Origin: Adhaeribacter terrigena
Lineage (GTDB): Bacteria; Bacteroidota; Bacteroidia; Cytophagales; Hymenobacteraceae
Reading direction: 5' to 3'
DNA: 64,000 nt
NCBI RefSeq assembly: GCF_016623615.1
Contig: NZ_JAEHFX010000004.1
Coordinates: forward strand, 308,741-372,740
This document shows, piece after piece, positions 32,516 to 41,339 of the stretch (position 1 is its first letter; each line of letters opens with the position of its first letter). The notes below the pieces were generated by a model. That model was not told where the DNA came from, did no database searches, and was given only the letters and a program-made list of their open reading frames with translations. The position numbers were made by a program, and so were the translations under genes.

Positions 32516-33811
32516 TTACAGCAAATTCAATAGCGTTTCCAAGCCCATGCCACGCGAACCTTTAATGAGCAGATAGCTGTTTTTAACCGGGTTTGCTTTC
32601 AGGTAGCTTTCCAGTTCGGCTTTGGTTTCGAAATGTTTGAACGCAGGATTGACCTGGGCTGCAGCCTTCATTTTCTGGCCGCAAAGCCATACCATTTCGA
32701 TGGGTTGCTGCGCGATCAGTTCACCTAATTTTCGGTGTTCGGCTTCGCTTTCTGTACCTAACTCAAACATATCGCCGGCAATTAAAACTTTTGGTTCGCC
32801 GGCACTGCTGCCGAAGTTTTTAATGGCCGCTTCCATGGAACTTGGGTTGGCGTTATAAGCATCGAGCAGAATGAAATTGGAGTTCTTTTCGATGACCTGC
32901 GAGCGGTTGTTGGCCGGAATATAATGGGCCAGGGCTTCGTTTATTTTATCTGCCGGTACGCCAAAATATTTCCCGATACAGGCGGCCGCGGCAATGTTGT
33001 CGAAATTGTACGTGCCCATTAAATGCGTTTTTACTTCCTTGCCGGCTTCGTCTTTATAAACAATGTTGGGCGTGGCTTCCAGTAATTCAAAATGCAGGAA
33101 ATCGCCATTGTTCGGGTAGGTAATTTTACTTTCGATGCGGCGGCTCATGCGTTGCAGGTGGTCGGAATTGGTATTCAGGAAAATGGTGCCATGCGTTTCA
33201 TCTACGAATCTATACAGTTCGCTTTTGGCCCGTGCCACACCTTCCAGACTCCCGAAACCTTCTAAGTGTGCTTTGCCAATATTAGTGATAATGCCGTGCG
33301 TAGGAAGGGCCAGGCGGCAAAGCATGTCGATTTCGCCTCCGTGGTTGGCGCCCATTTCAATAATGGCCATTTCGTGCTCGGGTTTTATGCGCAGCAAGGT
33401 TAGTGGCACGCCAATGTGGTTGTTCAGGTTGCCGGTGGTATAAAGCGTATTGAATTTCTGGCTTAAAACCGCGTTGGTCAGTTCTTTGGTGGTGGTTTTG
33501 CCGTTGCTGCCCGTAATGCCGATTACCGGAATGCCGAGTTGTTTGCGGTGATATAAAGCCAGTTGCTGCAAAGTTTCCAGGGTATTTTCTACGTACAGGC
33601 AACGGTCGGAGGCCATTTCTTCGTCCTCTACTATAGCGAAGCGCGCGCCTTTTTCCAGGGCCGTTTGCGCAAATTTTGCACCTTTAAAATTCGGGCCGTT
33701 CAGTGCAAAGAACATAGCGTTTTGCTGATCGGCGCGCGAATCGGTGCTTACAAAATCGCAGGTCAGGAATTTTTTATAGAGAGCAGGAATGGTTTCCGGA
33801 ACAATATTCAT
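32516..33811 (-). CDS. murF: UDP-N-acetylmuramoyl-tripeptide--D-alanyl-D-alanine ligase
   Basis: This 431-residue protein has the Mur ligase order: an N-terminal UDP-MurNAc-binding domain ('STDSRADQQNAMFFALNG', about 22-39), the ATP loop 'GSNGKTTTKE' (101-110), 'TTGNLNNHIGVPLTLL', 'EMGANHGGEI' and 'TNIGKAHLEGFGS', then a C-terminal domain with 'DAYNANPSSMEAAI' and 'LIAGDMFELG'. It adds D-Ala-D-Ala to UDP-MurNAc-tripeptide, the last cytoplasmic step before lipid attachment in peptidoglycan synthesis. It is not in a division/cell wall cluster here. Its start is only 27 nt from the start of a divergent T9SS gene, so the two upstream regions must overlap. Confidence 0.95.
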   Translation of the reverse strand: MNIVPETIPALYKKFLTCDFVSTDSRADQQNAMFFALNGPNFKGAKFAQTALEKGARFAIVEDEEMASDRCLYVENTLETLQQLALYHRKQLGIPVIGITGSNGKTTTKELTNAVLSQKFNTLYTTGNLNNHIGVPLTLLRIKPEHEMAIIEMGANHGGEIDMLCRLALPTHGIITNIGKAHLEGFGSLEGVARAKSELYRFVDETHGTIFLNTNSDHLQRMSRRIESKITYPNNGDFLHFELLEATPNIVYKDEAGKEVKTHLMGTYNFDNIAAAACIGKYFGVPADKINEALAHYIPANNRSQVIEKNSNFILLDAYNANPSSMEAAIKNFGSSAGEPKVLIAGDMFELGTESEAEHRKLGELIAQQPIEMVWLCGQKMKAAAQVNPAFKHFETKAELESYLKANPVKNSYLLIKGSRGMGLETLLNLL

Positions 33812-33838
33812 AACAATTCAGAAATTCAGATTAGAAAA

Positions 33839-36103
33839 ATGAAGTACTTTTTTACCGCGCTTTTTTTGTGCTTTTCAATTACTGTTTTTGCGCAGCAGGG
33901 CTTTTTGTTTGAGCAAAAAAACGATGTAAAAATAGTGATTGGCAGCGATACTTTAATGCATGCCTGGGTGGGTGGTTTTAATTCGCCGGTTTTTTCGAAA
34001 ATAGACCTGAACCAGGATGGCACGGAAGATCTTTACGTGTTTGACCGGGAAACCAAACGCTCCACTACTTTTTTAGCCGATCATGCTTCCGGAACCTGGA
34101 AATGGAAACCGGCACCTCAATACGAAAGTTTGTTTCCGGATAAGCTCGCACACTGGGTTTTGCTGCGCGACTATAACGGCGACGGCAAAAAAGACCTGTT
34201 TACCATTCAGGATAATAACGCTTTAGTAGTTTGCAAAAACGTAAGTGCTGCCGGCGGTTCAGTGTTGTTCGATCAGCCGAAGTTTCTGAAAGAAGGGAAT
34301 GCTCAGACGTTTACAATTATTTCCGAATCTAAAGATGTATTACCTTCCATAACCGATCTGGACAACGACGGGGACCTGGATCTGCTGTTTTTTTCCGGCC
34401 AGAATGGAAGAGAGCTACAGTATTATCGCAACACCAGTATCGAAAGTTATGGACGGGCCGATAGTTTGTGGTTCAGTAAAGCGGCGCAGAGTTGGGGCGG
34501 CCTTTACCGCTGCGCTTCTCCCGGCATATGCAATGCGTTCGCTTTTCAGAATTTTACTACCTGCAAAGTAAGCGGCACCAACCATAACGGTTATGCCAAT
34601 GTGTTGGCGCTGGACCTGGACAATGACCTGGATAAAGATCTGCTGCTGGGAGAAGACGGCTGCAACACGCTGGTGCGCTTAACCAATTTCGGCACGCCGG
34701 CAGCTGCCCAAATGAACCCGTACAGCCTGCAAACTTCTTATCCGCCCAACACTACGCCGGTATTGCTGGAAAATTACCCGGCCGCTTATTACGAAGACGT
34801 AGATTTTGATGGCGTGAAAGACTTGCTGGTAGCCCCGTTCGTGAAAGACAACCGTTCTGACAAGGTGCCGATGAGCAATACAGTCTGGTTTTATAAGAAC
34901 ATGGCGGCAACGGCCGCGCCCGTTTTTTCTTTTGTGAAAAAGAATTTTCTGCAGGATGATATGATCGAACTGGGCGAAGCGGCCCGCCCCGTTTTTGCCG
35001 ATATTGATGCCGACGGCGACCAGGATCTGCTTATCGGGAATTATGCTGATGCATACAGAAATCAATACATTAGCACGGTAAGTTTATTGGAGAATATCGG
35101 CACTGCTACAAAACCGCTTTTCAAACTTACCAACCCAGATTATCTGCAATTGAGTGCCGATTCGCTGAAAGACCTGAAACTGCAGTTTGCCGATATGAAC
35201 GCCGACGGTAGCCTGGACCTGGTCATAAAATACATAGATGGAAATGTGGCGTCGCTGAAATATATTCCGAATACGGCTTTGCCAAACCAGCCTTTTCAGT
35301 TTTTGAAAACAACCAAATTACTGATCGGCATTGGTGTAGATAAGGAAGACGCGCCTTTCTTTGCAGACCTGGACGGCGACGGCGATCTGGATATGTTGCT
35401 GGGTACCCGGTCCGTTTCCCAAACGGCTCCGTCTAGTGGTGCGCTTTGGTACTATAAACGGATCGGTGCCAATGCGGGCAGCTACCAGTCCTGGCAATTA
35501 GATAATGCCGATCTGGGAGTAATTCCGCGCGATTTTGAGCACTACGAGCTTCAACCCACTATACTCGATATGAACCAGGACGGGAAATCAGACCTGGCAA
35601 CGGTAAGCAACAGCGGCCGGGTAGAAGTTTATTCCGATGTGATGAGCAATCTGTCCGGCACTTTTTCAGCTTATACACATACCCTTTTCAACCCCCTTAA
35701 AAATGTTTATGAGCCTTCCCGTTTTGGCTTAACCTTGCACGCCGCATACGCCGATCTGGACGGCGATCAGAAGCCGGAAGTGGTAGTGGGCACCCGGGCC
35801 GGCGGCGTGGTTTTCCTGAAAAACAACAGCACCGTGCAGTTAGGCGTGAAAGAAAACCTTGCCACCGATCTGAAACTGAACGTTTATCCAAATCCGGCCA
35901 CCGAAACGGTAAATGTATCGGCTGCTGAAAAGGTGCAGGTAAGCGTTTTCGATGCTGCGGGCCGCGAAGTTTTGGTTAAAATCAATGGCTTCGGCAAGCA
36001 GCACCAGCTTAATGTTTCGGGTTTAAAACCGGGTGTGTATTTCCTCAAAATCGCTACCGAAGATTTCCGTTCTACGGGCCGCACGTTTGTAGTGGGCCGG
36101 TAA
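33839..36103 (+). CDS. FG-GAP/VCBS repeat T9SS type A protein, copy 1
   Basis: Start at 33839 gives a signal peptide ('MKYFFTALFLCFSITVFAQ', 1-19); the frame is open further up only by overlap with murF. The 754-residue protein carries at least seven FG-GAP/VCBS-type calcium-binding loops ('DLNQDGTEDLYVFD', 'DYNGDGKKDLF', 'DLDNDGDLDLLFF', 'DIDADGDQDLLIGNYAD', 'DLDGDGDLDMLLGT', 'DMNQDGKSDLAT', 'DLDGDQKPEVVVG'), consistent with a beta-propeller. It ends with a type A T9SS signal ('VYPNPATETVNV', 'GLKPGVYFLKIAT', 'RTFVVGR'). It is probably a surface adhesin- or lectin-like protein. A close paralogue follows. Confidence 0.9.
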   Translation: MKYFFTALFLCFSITVFAQQGFLFEQKNDVKIVIGSDTLMHAWVGGFNSPVFSKIDLNQDGTEDLYVFDRETKRSTTFLADHASGTWKWKPAPQYESLFPDKLAHWVLLRDYNGDGKKDLFTIQDNNALVVCKNVSAAGGSVLFDQPKFLKEGNAQTFTIISESKDVLPSITDLDNDGDLDLLFFSGQNGRELQYYRNTSIESYGRADSLWFSKAAQSWGGLYRCASPGICNAFAFQNFTTCKVSGTNHNGYANVLALDLDNDLDKDLLLGEDGCNTLVRLTNFGTPAAAQMNPYSLQTSYPPNTTPVLLENYPAAYYEDVDFDGVKDLLVAPFVKDNRSDKVPMSNTVWFYKNMAATAAPVFSFVKKNFLQDDMIELGEAARPVFADIDADGDQDLLIGNYADAYRNQYISTVSLLENIGTATKPLFKLTNPDYLQLSADSLKDLKLQFADMNADGSLDLVIKYIDGNVASLKYIPNTALPNQPFQFLKTTKLLIGIGVDKEDAPFFADLDGDGDLDMLLGTRSVSQTAPSSGALWYYKRIGANAGSYQSWQLDNADLGVIPRDFEHYELQPTILDMNQDGKSDLATVSNSGRVEVYSDVMSNLSGTFSAYTHTLFNPLKNVYEPSRFGLTLHAAYADLDGDQKPEVVVGTRAGGVVFLKNNSTVQLGVKENLATDLKLNVYPNPATETVNVSAAEKVQVSVFDAAGREVLVKINGFGKQHQLNVSGLKPGVYFLKIATEDFRSTGRTFVVGR

Positions 36104-36124
36104 ACCGCCGGATGGCTGCGTTTG

Positions 36125-36153
36125 AAAAAGGTAGGGTTTTAAGGCTTAAAAGT
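36125..36153 (+). repeat. 29-nt intergenic element, first of a tandem pair
   Basis: AAAAAGGTAGGGTTTTAAG then GCTTAAAAGT. Confidence 0.65.
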
Positions 36154-36167
36154 ACGGGGCTGACTTA

Positions 36168-36196
36168 AAAACGCTATGCTTTTAGCCTGAAAAAGT
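36168..36196 (+). repeat. 29-nt intergenic element, second of a tandem pair
   Basis: AAAACGCTATGCTTTTAG then CCTGAAAAAGT, 14 nt after the first copy and in the same orientation. Confidence 0.72.
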
Positions 36197-36362
36197 GCCG
36201 CGATCGTTTTTGTCTGGGGGATTGAATTTGCCGGCAACGCGGGAAGCAGGCAGAAAATCAGATAATTATAAACGAATGGGCCGGAAAAATTTTGCGTTTT
36301 AAGGAATACTTTCCGCCATTATTTGTTAATTTTATAAGTCGAAATTTATAATTCAAGCCGTT

Positions 36363-38636
36363 ATGAAACACTGTTTTACCGCCATGTTGCTGCTGTTCTT
36401 TACCAATGCGTATGCGCAGCAGGGTTTTTTGTTTGAGCAGAAGAACGATGTAAAAATAGTAATCGGAACCGATACCTTAAAACATGGCTGGGTTGGCGGC
36501 CTGAATTCACCGGTTTTTTCCCGCATCGACCTGAACCAGGACGGGGTGGAAGACCTTTACGTGTTCGACCGGGAAAATACGCGTTCCAATACCTTTTTAG
36601 CCCATAACGTTAACGGAACCTGGGAGTGGAAACCGGCTCCGCAGTACGAAGCTATGTTCCCGGCTAAGCTCGACCATTGGGTTTTACTCCGCGACTTCGA
36701 CGGCGATGGCAAGAAAGATATTTTTTCGGTAGAGCCTTTGGGTTTGGTAGCTTATCAGAACATTACCGTAGCCGGCGGCCCGCTTACCTTTGGCCCCAAA
36801 AAATTCCTGAAGCAGGATACTTTCAACAAGCACGACGCTATGCTGACCGGTACCTACACGCTGCCGGCCATTGCCGATATTGACGGCGACGGCGACCTGG
36901 ATATTCTGAGTTTCGACGAGAATGACGGCACCTTTGTGTACCACTTCAAAAACAAGAGCCAGGAATTAGGCTACGATAACGATAGTCTCCGGTTTACCAA
37001 AGATGCCATGAGCTGGGCCGGGATCCGCCGCTGCGTGAATGCCGGGCTTTGCAATTCCTTTACTTTCAACAATGCTTCTAACTGCAAAATAAACGGCACG
37101 AACCACGGTGGGGGCGCTTCCATTCTGGCCATAGACCTGGATAACGACAACGATAAAGATATTCTGGTAGGCACCGATATGTGTGCGGACCTGGTGCAGA
37201 TGACCAATAATGGTACTTCGGCTTTGGCCAGCATGAGCAGCGCCAGTTTAAATACCGTTTACCCGCCCAATACCACGCAGGCAATTGTTCATAATTACCC
37301 GGCATCGTATTACGAAGATGTGAATTTTGATGGCATTAAAGACCTGCTGGTAGCGCCTTTTATCGATAATAATAAAGTAGAGAAAGTAGGCTTGAGTAAA
37401 ACATCCTGGTTCTATAAGAATACGGCGGCATCGGCAACGGCGGCCCCGGTTTTTGTTTACCAGCAAGATAATTTCCTGCAAGATAAAATGATAGATGTAG
37501 GGGAATGGGCCCGCCCGGTTTTTGCCGATATCGATGCCGACGGTGACCAGGATCTGCTGATCGGAAATTATGCTGATATGCGTCAGGGCCAGTTTCTGAG
37601 CACGGTTAGTTTATATACCAACGTAGGAACGGCTACCAGCCCGATGTTTAAACTGACCAACCCGGATTATTTGCAGTTCAGCCAGGCCGATATTAAAGAT
37701 ATTAAACTGCAGTTTGGCGATGTGGATGGCAATGGCAGCAAAGACCTGATCATAAAATACCTGCACAGCAGCGGCGCGGCTTCTTACGTAGATTTTATTC
37801 CGAACCAGGCGCAGCCAAACCAGCCGTATGTCTTTTCGCGCGCCAACCAGGTACGCATGGCTTTAGATACCGAAGGCTACGATTCGCCGTTGTTTTACGA
37901 CATGGATAATGACGGGGATCTGGATCTGTTACTTGGTACCTACACGCAGCCGCCCTTGTTGCAAAATCCCGGCGTGATCCGCTATTACAAGCGCGTGGGC
38001 GCCGATGCTACGAGCTACCAGTCGTGGAGAATTGAAGATGCTAACTTTGGCGATATTCCCTGGGATTTTCCTTACCGCGATATTCAGCCAACCATGATCG
38101 ATATGAACAACGATGGCAAAGTAGATCTGGTAACGGTAGCCAACAGCGGCCGCATAGAAGTTTATTCGGATGTGATGAGCAACCTGACCGGTAAATTCAC
38201 CGCTTATACCGATGTGCTGTTAAACACCATTCAGAACACCTACGAGCCAAGCAAATTTGGGCAGTCGTTGTATGCGGCTTTTGCCGATCTGGACGGCGAT
38301 TCGAAACCGGAAGCGGTAATTGGTACGAGCGGCGGCGGCGTGGTTTTCCTGAAAAACAACAGCACCGTGCAGTTAGGCGTGAAAGATAATATTGCTGCCG
38401 ATCTGAAACTGAACGTTTATCCGAACCCTGCTACTGAAACAGTAAACATTACGGCTGCCGAAAATGTGCAGGTAAGCGTTTTCGATGCCGCCGGCCGCCA
38501 GGTTTCCTTTAGAACCAATGGCTTTGGCAAGCAGCACCAACTGAACGTTTCGGGCTTGAAACCGGGCGTGTATTTCCTGAAAATTGCCACCAAAGATTTC
38601 CGCTCGGCGGGCCGCACGTTTGTAGTGGGTAAATAA
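36363..38636 (+). CDS. FG-GAP/VCBS repeat T9SS type A protein, copy 2
   Basis: This 757-residue tandem paralogue of the preceding protein has the same domain order: a signal peptide (about 1-19, ending 'NAYAQ'), FG-GAP loops ('DLNQDGVEDLYVFD', 'DFDGDGKKDIF', 'DIDGDGDLDILSF', 'DIDADGDQDLLIGNYAD', 'DMDNDGDLDLLLGT', 'DMNNDGKVDLVT', 'DLDGDSKPEAVIG') and a type A T9SS signal ('VYPNPATETVNI', 'GLKPGVYFLKIAT', 'RTFVVGK'). The N-terminal 60 and C-terminal 120 residues are nearly the same in both; the middle differs more. A 54-nt stretch (38333-38386) is identical to 35800-35853. A separate start and an element-derived terminator suggest independent transcription. Confidence 0.9.
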   Translation: MKHCFTAMLLLFFTNAYAQQGFLFEQKNDVKIVIGTDTLKHGWVGGLNSPVFSRIDLNQDGVEDLYVFDRENTRSNTFLAHNVNGTWEWKPAPQYEAMFPAKLDHWVLLRDFDGDGKKDIFSVEPLGLVAYQNITVAGGPLTFGPKKFLKQDTFNKHDAMLTGTYTLPAIADIDGDGDLDILSFDENDGTFVYHFKNKSQELGYDNDSLRFTKDAMSWAGIRRCVNAGLCNSFTFNNASNCKINGTNHGGGASILAIDLDNDNDKDILVGTDMCADLVQMTNNGTSALASMSSASLNTVYPPNTTQAIVHNYPASYYEDVNFDGIKDLLVAPFIDNNKVEKVGLSKTSWFYKNTAASATAAPVFVYQQDNFLQDKMIDVGEWARPVFADIDADGDQDLLIGNYADMRQGQFLSTVSLYTNVGTATSPMFKLTNPDYLQFSQADIKDIKLQFGDVDGNGSKDLIIKYLHSSGAASYVDFIPNQAQPNQPYVFSRANQVRMALDTEGYDSPLFYDMDNDGDLDLLLGTYTQPPLLQNPGVIRYYKRVGADATSYQSWRIEDANFGDIPWDFPYRDIQPTMIDMNNDGKVDLVTVANSGRIEVYSDVMSNLTGKFTAYTDVLLNTIQNTYEPSKFGQSLYAAFADLDGDSKPEAVIGTSGGGVVFLKNNSTVQLGVKDNIAADLKLNVYPNPATETVNITAAENVQVSVFDAAGRQVSFRTNGFGKQHQLNVSGLKPGVYFLKIATKDFRSAGRTFVVGK

Positions 38637-38639
38637 TAA

Positions 38640-38668
38640 AAAACGCTAGGATTTCGGGGTGAAAAACC
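38640..38668 (+). repeat. 29-nt intergenic element, copy
   Basis: AAAACGCTAGGATTTCGG then GGTGAAAAACC, starting 3 nt after the stop codon of copy 2. Confidence 0.65.
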
Positions 38669-38680
38669 CGGAAGCGCATT

Positions 38681-38722
38681 AAAAACGGTATATTTTTCTT
38701 CGGAAAAAGTGTACCGTTTTTT
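38681..38722 (+). terminator. Terminator built from an element copy
   Basis: AAAAACGGTA (start of an element copy reading to 38710) pairs with TACCGTTTTT, followed by a T run. Confidence 0.7.
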
Positions 38723-38961
38723 TTATGGCCGAAAACCAGGGCCGCAGAGAATTTTAAGTTGGCATCATCTATCGCGGTAGGTAATTGTTTTACCAGCCCA
38801 GCTTAAAGGACATTACGGCAATAACGTTATTTAATATATAAACAAACAATATGTTTAAAATTTGTTAAATCTATAACAATTTGATAAATAGCAGCATCAT
38901 GTAAAAGAAGTATTCTTACCCGGCTAATAACTTGCTTGAAGTGAAAAAAATATTGTTGTAA
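38723..38961. other. AT-rich spacer upstream of the frameshifted T9SS gene
   Basis: No gene recognised. A strongly AT-rich tract at 38830-38900 probably holds the promoter of the gene at 39015, but no exact TAnnTTTG was found. Confidence 0.35.
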
Positions 38962-39002
38962 ATAACCGGAGGTGTCAGCAAGTACTTCCGGTTATCTTTT
39001 TA
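38962..39002 (+). terminator. Hairpin just upstream of the T9SS gene
   Basis: ATAACCGGA and TCCGGTTAT arms with a T-rich tail, ending 12 nt before the ATG at 39015. It could end transcripts from upstream or attenuate the T9SS gene. Confidence 0.5.
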
Positions 39003-39014
39003 ATCTGTGCTGTT

Positions 39015-40522
39015 ATGAGAAAGTATTTATTCTTCTGTTTATATTTTATTTCAGGAATTGCCTTTGCCCAGCAACCCCAGCTTTTGCAAGAACGCAACTA
39101 TAAAACCGACAGCTTTGAAAAACAGCTATTAAGTAGCGCACAAGATCGAAATGGTAATATTTTTTATTCGGGTTTGACCTTGGTGAATACCCGTAATTTC
39201 ACAAGTTCCTTTTTGTTGGTTAAACCAAATACAGATACACTTTGGAGCCGAAAAGGTCCAACTAACCTTAATCCTGGTATACTAGCAATGCGGCATACTA
39301 CCGATGGTGGTTTTATTTTTTGCGGAGCGTCCAAACACCCTTCTATTGGCAACATATCTGGCTTATATATGCAAAAGCTGAGTGCAGTGGGCTGCCCGAG
39401 TGGACGCAAAACAATTATTTCAATAATACTGGAAATGCACCAACTTCCCTCTTAGTTATGCCCGATAAAGGATATTTGGTTGGAGGAACTATTAAAGATG
39501 AGGGTTTTTCTTTTTTGCGAACAGACTCATTAGGAAATACTAAATCGCTGAAGAACTTTACCCGGTCTGTTTATGAGGGTGTTGTAGATATGCAGTTTAC
39601 TCAAAATGGCAAAATAATAGCTGTAGGAGTTACAGATAGCCCTTTAGGACCAGCGCATTTGAAGTTAATACATTTAAACCAAAACGGCGATTCGCTGAAA
39701 AGTAAGCAGTTTGTTGTGAATGGCTTTAACCGTAAAGAGAGCATGATAGGTAATTTCAACAGCATAACACCCTTATCAGATGGCGGTTTTCTGATTACTG
39801 CCACTACCGATACGGTAAATGCTATTTATCCTAATGGTTCCTACATGGGCATGGTCGTAAAAGTAGATAGTGCTTTAAAGATAAAATGGCATTACGTGCA
39901 CCGAACTCCGGATGTAGATGAATATGCCTTTACCAAAGCAAAGGAATTGACGGATGGCACCATCCTGGTTCTGGGATTTAAATTCCGGCCTTCGCAGGGC
40001 GGCAATGGTTTTCAGATCTACCGGTTCAGCCCGGGCGGGCAGCTTAAAAACGTATATCCTTTTACCAGCAGCATTTGCTCCCAGGTCTGGGGTATTACCT
40101 TCGATGCTTTAGCCGACACCACTTATTTAATCGGTGGCAGGTGTGGCAATAACCCGCCGATAACCTATGGCTTTTATGTTGCCAAAGTTAAAATTCCGGG
40201 TCTGCCGCCAGTCGTTCCACCGTTCACCATAACCGCTACCAAAGAAGAAACGCTTTTAACCGGCACCAACTTAGGCCAAAGCTACCCGAATCCAACGGCG
40301 GGAGAAGCAATCATTCCATACACGCTACCGAAAAGCTACGGCAAAGCCAGCATACAGATCCGGGAAATTGCCACGGGCCGCGAGCTCCGGAAATATGAGC
40401 TGAAACCTGGCAGCAACAGCTTAACGGTAAATGTCAGCAGCCTGAGCAGTGGTTTATACTTGTATAGTTTGGTGGTAGATGAGAAACCGGTAGCTACGAA
40501 GAAACTGGCCGTAATGAAGTAA
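39015..40522 (+). pseudogene. T9SS type A secreted protein gene broken by a frameshift
   Basis: Frame 1 opens at 39015 with a signal peptide ('FFCLYFISGIAFAQ') and runs to 39455. The second frame continues the same protein: 'YMQKLSAVG' in frame 1 must join 'LPEWTQNNYFNN' in the other, so one base is missing or extra at about 39388-39397 (GTGGGCTGCCC). The rejoined product of about 500 residues has propeller-like repeats ('MRHTTDGGFIFCGA', 'VMPDKGYLVGG', 'PLSDGGFLITAT') and a type A T9SS signal ('QSYPNPTAGEAII', 'LSSGLYLYSLVV', 'ATKKLAVMK'). Either the gene is inactive or the base is a sequence error. It is the second frameshifted T9SS gene in the window. Confidence 0.8.
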
Positions 40523-40524
40523 GC

Positions 40525-40553
40525 ACTTTTTCGGCCCCAAAGCATAGCGTTTT
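40525..40553 (-). repeat. 29-nt intergenic element, near-consensus copy
   Basis: The minus strand reads AAAACGCTATGCTTTGGGG then CCGAAAAAGT. It abuts the stop codon at 40554-40556 of the amidase gene and lies 2 nt after the T9SS stop. Confidence 0.75.
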
Positions 40554-41339
40554 TTAGAGCAGCTCAAACGCATCGGCATCTTCAAAAGCCGGGAACCGTT
40601 GACGGAAACTTTCTAACGCGGCGGCGCTCAAGATTTGGGTATGCACCGCTTCGGTATGCGAAGGCAAGAAAAAAGTAGCGCCTTGCGGGTCACAAATAAC
40701 AGAGTCGCCTGAGTAAAGAATGCCGTTTTCATCTTTGCCCACGCGGTTCACACCCAGGCAGTAACTCAGGTTTTCGATGGCGCGGGCGGGCAGTAGCGTT
40801 TTCCAGGCGGCAGCGCGTTTTTCAGGCCAGTTGGCTACGTAAAGCAGCAGGTCGTAGGATGCTTGCTTGGTCCAGCGGCTGAAAACCGGGAAACGCAGGT
40901 CGTAGCAAACCAGGGGGCAAATGTTCCAGCCGCGCCAATGCACGATCAGTTTACTTTTTCCCGCCGAAAAGCTACCGTTTTCATGGGCCATCCGGAATAA
41001 ATGGCGTTTGTCGTAGGTAAAAAGCTGCCCGTCGGGCTGGGCCCAAAGCAAACGGTTGTAATACCGGTTTTCTTCCTCAATAATAATGCTTCCGCAAATA
41101 GCCGCGTTTTTCAGCTTTGCCATTTCCAGCAGCCATTTTACCGTTGGCCCGGTCATTTTTTCAGCCAGCTTTTCAGTTTGCATGCTGAAGCCGGTGGTAA
41201 ACATTTCGGGTAGCACGATCAGGTCGGTTGGCGACGCGATTTCGGCAATTTTTTGCGATAAAATCCGGCGGTTTTCGGCAGGGTTTTCCCAGCAAAGTTC
41301 CGTTTGAATGAGCGTTACGGTAAGATCAGCAAGGGGCAT
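40554..41339 (-). CDS. Carbon-nitrogen hydrolase, omega-amidase (YafV/Nit2-like)
   Basis: This 261-residue protein from the ATG at 41339 (a TTG at 41366 extends the frame but is not family-like) has the nitrilase triad: Glu 45 ('VLPEMFTTGF'), Lys 111 ('YDKRHLF') and Cys 145 ('VCYDLRFP'). The closing segment 'GDSVICDPQGATFF' is also typical. YafV/Nit2-type enzymes deamidate 2-oxoglutaramate or 2-oxosuccinamate to repair glutamine-transaminase by-products. The start overlaps the end of the upstream PAS gene (ATG 41337-41339, PAS stop 41326-41328), implying translational coupling. Confidence 0.9.
   Translation of the reverse strand: MPLADLTVTLIQTELCWENPAENRRILSQKIAEIASPTDLIVLPEMFTTGFSMQTEKLAEKMTGPTVKWLLEMAKLKNAAICGSIIIEEENRYYNRLLWAQPDGQLFTYDKRHLFRMAHENGSFSAGKSKLIVHWRGWNICPLVCYDLRFPVFSRWTKQASYDLLLYVANWPEKRAAAWKTLLPARAIENLSYCLGVNRVGKDENGILYSGDSVICDPQGATFFLPSHTEAVHTQILSAAALESFRQRFPAFEDADAFELL

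Noticed and set aside
33712..33728. Element-like core (ACATAGCGTTTTGC) inside murF
   Set aside because: It encodes conserved MurF residues (AMFF region) and lacks the second half of the element, so it is taken as chance.
33563..33838. N-terminal extension of the first FG-GAP protein
   Set aside because: It overlaps murF, and a standard signal peptide begins at 33839.
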